Shown: positions 5,500-9,541 of the stretch, piece by piece
Layout: each line of letters begins with the position of its first letter
Numbering within the stretch: the first letter of the stretch is position 1
Position numbers and translations under genes: made by a program
From: JABICX01 sp964528765
GTDB taxonomy: Archaea > Nanobdellota > Nanobdellia > UBA10117 > JABICX01
Direction of reading: 5' to 3'
DNA: 9,541 nucleotides
Assembly (NCBI GenBank): GCA_964528765.1
Contig: CAZGVA010000032.1
Span: 1 to 9,541 of the forward strand
Notes under the pieces: generated by a model
Database searches by the model: none
What the model was told of the DNA's origin: nothing
What the model saw: the letters and a program-made list of their open reading frames with translations, nothing else

Positions 5500-7731
5500 T
5501 TAAAAATCTAATAAAGTAGTTTTTTGTGTTGGAGCATTGTTATTTTTTTCACGCATAAATTCCCAACCAAGTGCATCATAAATTCTTTGAACTTTATTAT
5601 CAATTATCACTTGTATCATTTTACTATAATTGATTTTTGTACCTTTTGGAATTTGATTAGGATATTCAAAACACACGACATCTGTGGGCGGTAAATTGGG
5701 TAACTCCAAAACATATAAAAAATTCAATCTACTTGCTTTTGCAAAATTTGTACCAAGATTATTATTGCTATATTCTGCGCCTCTTACGTATGCCGATTTT
5801 ATTTTATATTTTGAAATATCTCGAGTCATGCCTTTTGGTATTGATAATTCTTCAATAGAATACTCGCCTAATTTTATTTTTTCTTGTTCATTTTTAATAT
5901 ATTTATCAATTGATTTTTTACTTTTATTATCCAAAATCATTTCAAAAATATGCTTTTGGACACGTTTACCAATTTTGGATGTATCTGATCGCTTGATTTC
6001 AAAACCAACTATATCCAAGATATTAACTTTTTTCCCATCTTTCCAACGCAACCATCCAACATATCGTTTTTTACTTTCAGAAAAAAAGATTCTGGAATAT
6101 ATCTTTTCAAACTCAATAAAAAATCGATGATTTTTGATATTATGTAATTTTGTATAGTCATCATAACTTTTATTTAATATACTGCATAACTTTTTTCCTT
6201 CTTTTACAACATTCCATGATTTAATTTTAACAAATGTTGAATCAGTATCTCCATAAATAACTTCAGCATTATGTTTCGCTAAAAAATCTTGCGACCATTT
6301 GGAAATGTCTCTGCCAATATACAAAATACTGTCTGCAATTTCCCGCTTATACAACCGAAATCCCGGGTACCCCATAACACCATAAAAAGAATTTAGCAGA
6401 ATTTTAGCAGAATTTTGTTGAGCATTGAACATATCATAAGCACGTGTACCAAACTCTTCTTTCAACATAAGTTGCTTATATTTTGCACGTAATTTAAACA
6501 ATTTAATTAATATCTTTGGTATAATACCTTGGCCAGATTTAAACTTAATACCATTACCAACTACAAATTCACCGGTATCGGAAATAGTTTCTGGGCTCAT
6601 ATTAAATGAAATCATTATGCTCGGGTACAGACTTTTAAGATCAAAAACAGCAACATTATCATGAACACCGGGTTTAGTATCTAAAACCAAGGCACCTTCA
6701 ACTTTTTCGTGTCGCAAAGATTTGTGTGTAGGTAAGACGTATTTTCCAAAACAAGCTCTTAAAACTAATATATCAACTGCACGAGAATTCCAAAAAACAT
6801 CGCTAAAATCACAACCAATTGTGCGACGCATATCATCAAAAAATTCAATTATATTTTTCTTATCATTGATTTTTTTCAATAATATTGTATCTTGAATATT
6901 GTAATCAATTAATAATTTAATATCTTTACGCCATAAATTTGTTATGCCTTCTGGAAGAGATAATTTTTCTTCTTTAAGTTCAAATTTGGCGATTTCATTT
7001 AATTTGTAACTGGCTTTTTCGCCTTGTGTTATATAGCGATATGCTCTGAGTAAATCAAAATCAACTCTGCCTTTGATATTTATCCTTGTTGCTCGCCGTG
7101 TTACAGAACCAAGTGGTGAAATATCTTCAAAAGGCAAACCTAATACTTTAAATCGGTTATATAAATACGGTATATCAAAATTTGTTGAGTTCCATCCAAC
7201 AAACAAATCTGGGTCTGTAGACATTACAAAATTAAGAAACGCTAGTAACATTTTCTTTTCTTCGCTAAAATAATATACATTATTTTCTTCTTTTTCAGTA
7301 AGATCTTTGCGCCAAACAAAAGTTATTGGCTTATCTAAAAAAGTATCATAACAAGTTATACACGTAATCGGTTTTGGGGCGTTTAATGCATCTATGCTAC
7401 TATCTGTTTCAATATCAAAATACATTATTCGTAAAGGGCATTTCGCAATTTTCTGTATATTATTAATTAAATATCTTGTAGTATAATGAACATCTGCTTC
7501 AAATGTATCTTTATGCTTAACTCGCTCAGAAATTAATTCTTGTACTGATTCAAAGGTTATTTTCTTAACTTTATCACCATATATTGTAGTACTTTCACCC
7601 GTTTCATCGAGCACATAAAAATATGGGTTAAATGTTGTAATCTTTTCACGTATCCGATTACCTTTGGAATCTCTGCCTAATAGAACTAAATCTTTATCGC
7701 CAACTTGCTCTACTTTAATAACTTGCTTCAT
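5500..7731 (-). CDS. polB: Replicative family B DNA polymerase
   Basis: This 743-aa polymerase copies DNA and has an intact 3'-5' proofreading exonuclease. Exo I is MYFDIETD (Asp106, Glu108), Exo II is NSTNFDIPYL (Asp186) and Exo III is YNIQD (Tyr277, Asp281). Polymerase motif A is FDLKSLYPSI (Asp364), motif B is SAKILLNSFYG (Lys443, Tyr450) and motif C is YGDTDS (Asp495, Asp497). The C-terminus QKTTLLDF resembles a PCNA-interacting peptide with a slightly displaced spacing. The length is a little under the roughly 775 aa of Thermococcales enzymes, and no intein interrupts the motifs. The frame extends to an ATG at 7788, but those 19 residues (FGFINTYKFYYC and around) are encoded by the promoter region. 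The ATG at 7731 starts with MKQVIKVEQVGDKD and lies at a proper distance from the TATA box. It transcribes divergently from tRNA-Thr. Confidence 0.96.
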   Translation of the reverse strand: MKQVIKVEQVGDKDLVLLGRDSKGNRIREKITTFNPYFYVLDETGESTTIYGDKVKKITFESVQELISERVKHKDTFEADVHYTTRYLINNIQKIAKCPLRIMYFDIETDSSIDALNAPKPITCITCYDTFLDKPITFVWRKDLTEKEENNVYYFSEEKKMLLAFLNFVMSTDPDLFVGWNSTNFDIPYLYNRFKVLGLPFEDISPLGSVTRRATRINIKGRVDFDLLRAYRYITQGEKASYKLNEIAKFELKEEKLSLPEGITNLWRKDIKLLIDYNIQDTILLKKINDKKNIIEFFDDMRRTIGCDFSDVFWNSRAVDILVLRACFGKYVLPTHKSLRHEKVEGALVLDTKPGVHDNVAVFDLKSLYPSIMISFNMSPETISDTGEFVVGNGIKFKSGQGIIPKILIKLFKLRAKYKQLMLKEEFGTRAYDMFNAQQNSAKILLNSFYGVMGYPGFRLYKREIADSILYIGRDISKWSQDFLAKHNAEVIYGDTDSTFVKIKSWNVVKEGKKLCSILNKSYDDYTKLHNIKNHRFFIEFEKIYSRIFFSESKKRYVGWLRWKDGKKVNILDIVGFEIKRSDTSKIGKRVQKHIFEMILDNKSKKSIDKYIKNEQEKIKLGEYSIEELSIPKGMTRDISKYKIKSAYVRGAEYSNNNLGTNFAKASRLNFLYVLELPNLPPTDVVCFEYPNQIPKGTKINYSKMIQVIIDNKVQRIYDALGWEFMREKNNNAPTQKTTLLDF

Positions 7732-7762
7732 ATAATTTATACAATAGTAAAACTTATATGTA

Positions 7763-7770
7763 TTTATAAA
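7763..7770. promoter_or_regulatory. Palindromic TATA box shared by polB and tRNA-Thr
   Basis: TTTATAAA is its own reverse complement. Its centre (7766.5) is 26-27 bp upstream of the first tRNA-Thr base (7793, plus strand). The same offset leftwards gives a transcript start near 7740, leaving a leader of about 9 nt before the polB ATG at 7731. One symmetrical site could therefore serve both divergent genes. Confidence 0.5.
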
Positions 7771-7809
7771 ACCAAACATATAAGACAACTATGCCTCTGT
7801 AGCTCAGTC

Positions 7810-7853
7810 TGAGTTTTCTTTGCGAAAGAAACCTCGTAAAAAAATTCCTGAAG
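7810..7853 (+). other. D-loop intron of tRNA-Thr (44 nt)
   Basis: Removal restores the D-arm GCTC-AGTCTGGCTA-GAGC. The BHB is nearly ideal: bulges TCT (7808-7810) and AGT (7852-7854), central helix TCAG (7804-7807) with CTGA (7848-7851) 4 of 4, and inner helix GAGTTTT (7811-7817) with AAAATTC (7841-7847) including one G-U pair. A competing internal hairpin TTTCTTT-GCG-AAAGAAA (7815-7831) is also possible. Confidence 0.87.
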
Positions 7854-7875
7854 TGGCTAGAGCGTCGCCCTCGTA

Positions 7876-7920
7876 CGAATCCTTTTGGAAAAAGTCTTCG
7901 AACCCCAAAGATTCAGATAA
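7876..7920 (+). other. Canonical 37/38 intron of tRNA-Thr (45 nt)
   Basis: It lies between A7875 (position 37) and A7921 (position 38). Bulges are TAC (7874-7876) and AAA (7919-7921) and the inner helix is GAATC (7877-7881) with GATTC (7910-7914). The central helix CTCG/AGAT is weak, 2 of 4 pairs, so this is a relaxed BHB. A small hairpin CTTTT-GGA-AAAAG lies at 7882-7894. Confidence 0.83.
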
Positions 7921-7955
7921 AGGCGAAGGCCGCAAGTTCAATTCTTGTCAGGGGC

Positions 7956-8549
7956 TTATATTTTTAATTTTTTAGCTCTTGCAATTAATTTTTCCCTTTT
8001 CTCGCGTTCTTTTTTTTGTGCTTGTTGTTCTGGAGTAAACTTATGACGAATTGCAGTCATTCTCTCATTACGAGCTTTATCTGCGCGAGCATGTTCTTTT
8101 TGCATTCGTTGAGCATCATATTCTTTTTCTTCTGCAAGATTCGGGTGAGAATTTATATATTCTGCAAAAACCCGGTCTTGTTGATCAATAAGATTCATGA
8201 ATGTTTCTTCCCAATCGCCTGGAACATATGTATCGATAATTATTTTTTCTTTTTCGGGAATCGTACTTAAATGACTCATTACTAAAACATTGTTCTCGCC
8301 TTGCCTACTAATGTATACAGTATTACCGCCCATCATGGACTGACCGAGATGATATTCTATATTAAATCCAGAGATATTTACTACACGATTATGTGCAATA
8401 TTAGAACTATGAACACTGTATTCAGTAGTTCTACCAATATTTTCAACAGCTCTTTCAACAAATTCAATTATTGAAAAATATTTTTCTTCTGCAGTTGAGA
8501 TGATAGTTTCAAGTTGATCTGTGGTCATATCTTCTAAATTCGTTTCCAT
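7956..8549 (-). CDS. Unknown protein with a charged C-terminal helix
   Basis: I do not recognise this 197-aa protein. Residues 1-45 look helical (DQLETIISTAEEKYFSIIEF). Residues about 50-115 alternate short strands and turns (YHLGQSMMGGNTVYISR, EKIIIDTYVPGDWEETFMNL) and may form a small alpha/beta domain. The last 75 residues, after HPNLAEEKEYDAQRMQKEHA, are very rich in Lys, Arg, Glu and Gln and should be an extended helix or coiled coil with a basic end (EKREKLIARAKKLKI), suited to binding RNA, DNA or an acidic partner. There is no signal peptide or membrane segment. The ATG at 8549 has a TATA-like box 36 bp upstream. The TAA stop uses T7956, the discriminator position of the convergent tRNA-Thr. 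Confidence 0.82.
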   Translation of the reverse strand: METNLEDMTTDQLETIISTAEEKYFSIIEFVERAVENIGRTTEYSVHSSNIAHNRVVNISGFNIEYHLGQSMMGGNTVYISRQGENNVLVMSHLSTIPEKEKIIIDTYVPGDWEETFMNLIDQQDRVFAEYINSHPNLAEEKEYDAQRMQKEHARADKARNERMTAIRHKFTPEQQAQKKEREKREKLIARAKKLKI

Positions 8550-8581
8550 TTTAATATCACAAATTAATCTAAGTATAATTC

Positions 8582-8589
8582 TATAAAAA
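8582..8589 (-). promoter_or_regulatory. TATA-like box of the unknown 197-aa gene
   Basis: TTTTTATA on the minus strand is centred about 36 bp before ATG 8549. This predicts a leader of about 10 nt, the same arrangement as upstream of polB. Confidence 0.4.
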
Positions 8590-8620
8590 TAATTGTTCGA
8601 TTAATTAGCTAAACTTGAAT

Positions 8621-9337
8621 TTACCCTAAATAACTTAAGTCTTTTTTCTGTTTAACTTCTTGCACTTGTTTGCTTTTTTGCATTAATTCCTTTAACTTAT
8701 TTTCAACATTGTGAGCTTCTTTAACTAATGGTTTTGGATCAACTTTCAAGCCAACATATTTATTTATAACTTCAATAAGTGCTGCTGCTGCCTGGCTATC
8801 TGGTAAATCTGTGTGTGTTTCTGCAAAAATAAATGATGCTTTAATTGTATTTGGTATTTTTTCCATTATTGCTCCAGTAACGCCTACAATCATCCCTTCA
8901 GTAAGTTTTTCAGGTCCACCTAATTTAGCTAGTTTTTTCTCGCAAGCAAGAGAATTTGAATAATAAAATGTACGAGACATTGGTGCTCCAAATGGCGAGC
9001 CAACTCCTTCTAAACTAATTATTTCTTTTGCTTTGAGTTGTGTAGCAATTTGAATAACTGCATCAGCAAGTTTCCACTCTATACCCTTAATCCCCGAAAG
9101 TGCGTGCATTAAAACCAGATTTTTCTCTTTAACATAAAAAATTTCAAATAAACGTCTTAATCGATTGTGATGAATTGTTGCAATTGGAGGCATTTCATTG
9201 GACCAAACATAACCAATTGACTTGGCATTTAATTTATCAACTAAATATTCTGTTGCAACAGTTCCAACAAATCCCAATCCAGGGAAACCTTCGATAATAA
9301 TCGGTGATTTAGGTTTTACAAAAAGAGTAACTTCCAT
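8621..9337 (-). CDS. PAC2 family protein, proteasome assembly chaperone-like
   Basis: This 238-aa protein belongs to the PAC2 family (archaeal PbaA/PbaB and eukaryotic PAC1/PAC2 relatives), which are chaperones or regulators linked to the 20S proteasome. The hallmark IIIEGFPGLGFVGTVATEYL (13-32) is present, followed by IGYVWSNEMPPIATIH (41-56) and SLEGVGSPFGAP (108-119). Further on is the segment ETHTDLPDSQAAAALIEVIN (173-192), also family-typical. The last 40 residues are a Lys/Glu/Gln-rich helix ending in DLSYLG. This places a Tyr near the C-terminus but one residue off the strict hydrophobic-Tyr-any-residue (HbYX) proteasome-docking tail. Annotations of this family as ATP-grasp enzymes are historical; I see no ATP-grasp motifs. 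The ATG at 9337 has a TATA box 22 bp upstream and probably makes a leaderless mRNA. Confidence 0.88.
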   Translation of the reverse strand: MEVTLFVKPKSPIIIEGFPGLGFVGTVATEYLVDKLNAKSIGYVWSNEMPPIATIHHNRLRRLFEIFYVKEKNLVLMHALSGIKGIEWKLADAVIQIATQLKAKEIISLEGVGSPFGAPMSRTFYYSNSLACEKKLAKLGGPEKLTEGMIVGVTGAIMEKIPNTIKASFIFAETHTDLPDSQAAAALIEVINKYVGLKVDPKPLVKEAHNVENKLKELMQKSKQVQEVKQKKDLSYLG

Positions 9338-9354
9338 TTAACTTATTTGCTTGA

Positions 9355-9363
9355 TTATATAAA
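9355..9363 (-). promoter_or_regulatory. TATA box of the PAC2 gene
   Basis: TTTATATAA on the minus strand is centred 22 bp before the ATG at 9337 and just after the stop of the upstream CYTH gene (9370-9368). It suggests a separate, leaderless transcript for PAC2 rather than simple read-through. Confidence 0.5.
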
Positions 9364-9367
9364 TAAG

Positions 9368-9541
9368 TTACGTAGATTTTTCTAATAATAAATCACTATA
9401 TGAACAAGTAACAAGCTCATTCTCTTTTATTTCAAAAAGATTTACATAATACTGGCATTGCTTTTTTAACTCTTCGCGCTCTATAGTACCTGCATCACTT
9501 TGTGCTTCAATTTCAATAAACGTTCCAAGTTGATCTACCTT
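9368..9541 (-). CDS. C-terminal part of a CYTH-domain protein (CyaB/triphosphatase-like)
   Basis: The last 57 codons of a gene running off the right edge are present. The visible start VDQLGTFIEIEA matches the late core of CYTH domains, where LGxFIEIE strands line the triphosphate tunnel of class IV adenylate cyclases and thiamine- or inorganic-triphosphatases. The end CSYSDLLLEK matches the usual closing segment of the CyaB group. Glu residues in IEIE are expected metal ligands. Most archaeal members have unknown substrates, so the activity is not assigned. The first two thirds, with the ExExK signature, lie outside the window. The stop is 30 bp upstream of the PAC2 start. Confidence 0.75.
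   Translation of the reverse strand, partial: KVDQLGTFIEIEAQSDAGTIEREELKKQCQYYVNLFEIKENELVTCSYSDLLLEKST

Larger units (their letters stand above)
7793..7956 (+). tRNA. tRNA-Thr(CGT) with two introns
   Basis: The acceptor stem GCCTCTG (7793-7799) pairs with CAGGGGC (7949-7955) with one T-G pair. The discriminator is T7956, as usual for archaeal tRNA-Thr, and CCA is not encoded. The D-stem GCTC (7802-7805) pairs with GAGC (7860-7863). The anticodon stem TCGCC (7865-7869) pairs with GGCGA (7922-7926) and the loop is CTCGTA plus A, anticodon CGT at 7872-7874. The variable loop is AGGCC. The T-stem GCAAG (7932-7936) pairs with CTTGT (7944-7948), and the loop TTCAATT is uninterrupted. Introns of 44 nt (D-loop) and 45 nt (after position 37) leave 75 nt. 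The last base also serves as a stop-codon base of the convergent gene. Confidence 0.92.

Noticed and set aside
5684..6130. Plus-strand open frame of 148 codons inside polB
   Set aside because: It lies opposite conserved polymerase sequence, its translation has no recognisable pattern and no promoter or Shine-Dalgarno sequence precedes it. It is a shadow frame.
6391..6414. Short direct repeat around 'agaatttagcag agaattttagcag' in polB
   Set aside because: It encodes the conserved Asn-Ser-Ala-Lys-Ile-Leu-Leu-Asn-Ser-Phe motif B region; the similarity comes from repeated codons in AT-rich sequence, not a functional repeat.
6360..6420. Possible intein near polymerase motif B, a common insertion site in archaeal PolB
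   Set aside because: Motif B reads continuously (SAKILLNSFYGVMGYPG) and the total length is normal, so no intein is present.
7732..7788. A 19-residue N-terminal extension of the DNA polymerase from the ATG at 7788
   Set aside because: Those codons cover the TATA box and spacer. The polymerase family begins near MKQVIKVEQ, and the ATG at 7731 has proper promoter spacing.
7806..7856. Alternative splice choice for tRNA-Thr giving an 8-nt D-loop (AGTGGCTA) and a 46-nt intron
   Set aside because: The central helix pairs less well and no inner helix forms. The 44-nt choice gives four of four central pairs and a seven-pair inner helix.
8016..8270. Plus-strand open frame of 84 codons rich in Phe, Cys and Ile, opposite the 197-aa gene
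   Set aside because: The composition is what the antisense of a Lys/Glu-rich coding region produces; no independent signals are present.

Overview
This window looks like a compact, AT-rich archaeal chromosome segment. The archaeal marks are an archaeal-type family B DNA polymerase, a PIN-PilT ATPase, a PAC2 proteasome-assembly-type protein, TATA boxes about 22-37 bp upstream of start codons, tRNA genes without encoded CCA, and tRNA introns that fit the bulge-helix-bulge (BHB) rule. The AT richness, tight packing and noncanonical tRNA introns fit a DPANN-type lineage, but I cannot place it more precisely without a search.

Left to right: the edge of a secreted or membrane protein gene (1-47, -) follows a MacB/LolD-type ABC ATPase (44-742, -) in a 4-bp overlap. 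A divergent operon of a PIG-L-type deacetylase and a GT4 glycosyltransferase (828-2596, +) probably makes an amino-sugar glycolipid or glycoconjugate. An intron-rich tRNA-Arg(CCT) follows (2633-2869, +) and abuts the PIN-PilT ATPase gene (2872-4527, -). Next come a two-gene cassette of unrecognised helical proteins (4565-5474, -) and DNA polymerase B (5500-7731, -). A tRNA-Thr(CGT) with two introns (7793-7956, +) sits between the polymerase and an unknown gene (7956-8549, -). The right end has a PAC2 family protein (8621-9337, -) and the C-terminus of a CYTH-domain protein (9368-9541, -).

The most striking content is the tRNA pair. The Arg gene carries three introns (D-loop, 37/38, T-loop) and the Thr gene two (D-loop, 37/38), adding 251 nt to 150 nt of mature tRNA. 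All five boundaries, placed by hand, give two 3-nt bulges separated by a 4-position central helix (2 to 4 pairs formed) and restore a normal cloverleaf. Three of the introns, at three different tRNA positions, share the same pyrimidine/purine hairpin, which suggests spread of introns between sites.

Expression pattern: first genes of transcription units appear leaderless or nearly so, with a TATA-like box upstream. Genes internal to an operon (the GT4 gene, the second helical gene, the left-edge gene) carry Shine-Dalgarno sequences. There is no gene-free stretch over 300 bp. No CRISPR array, insertion sequence or intein was seen.
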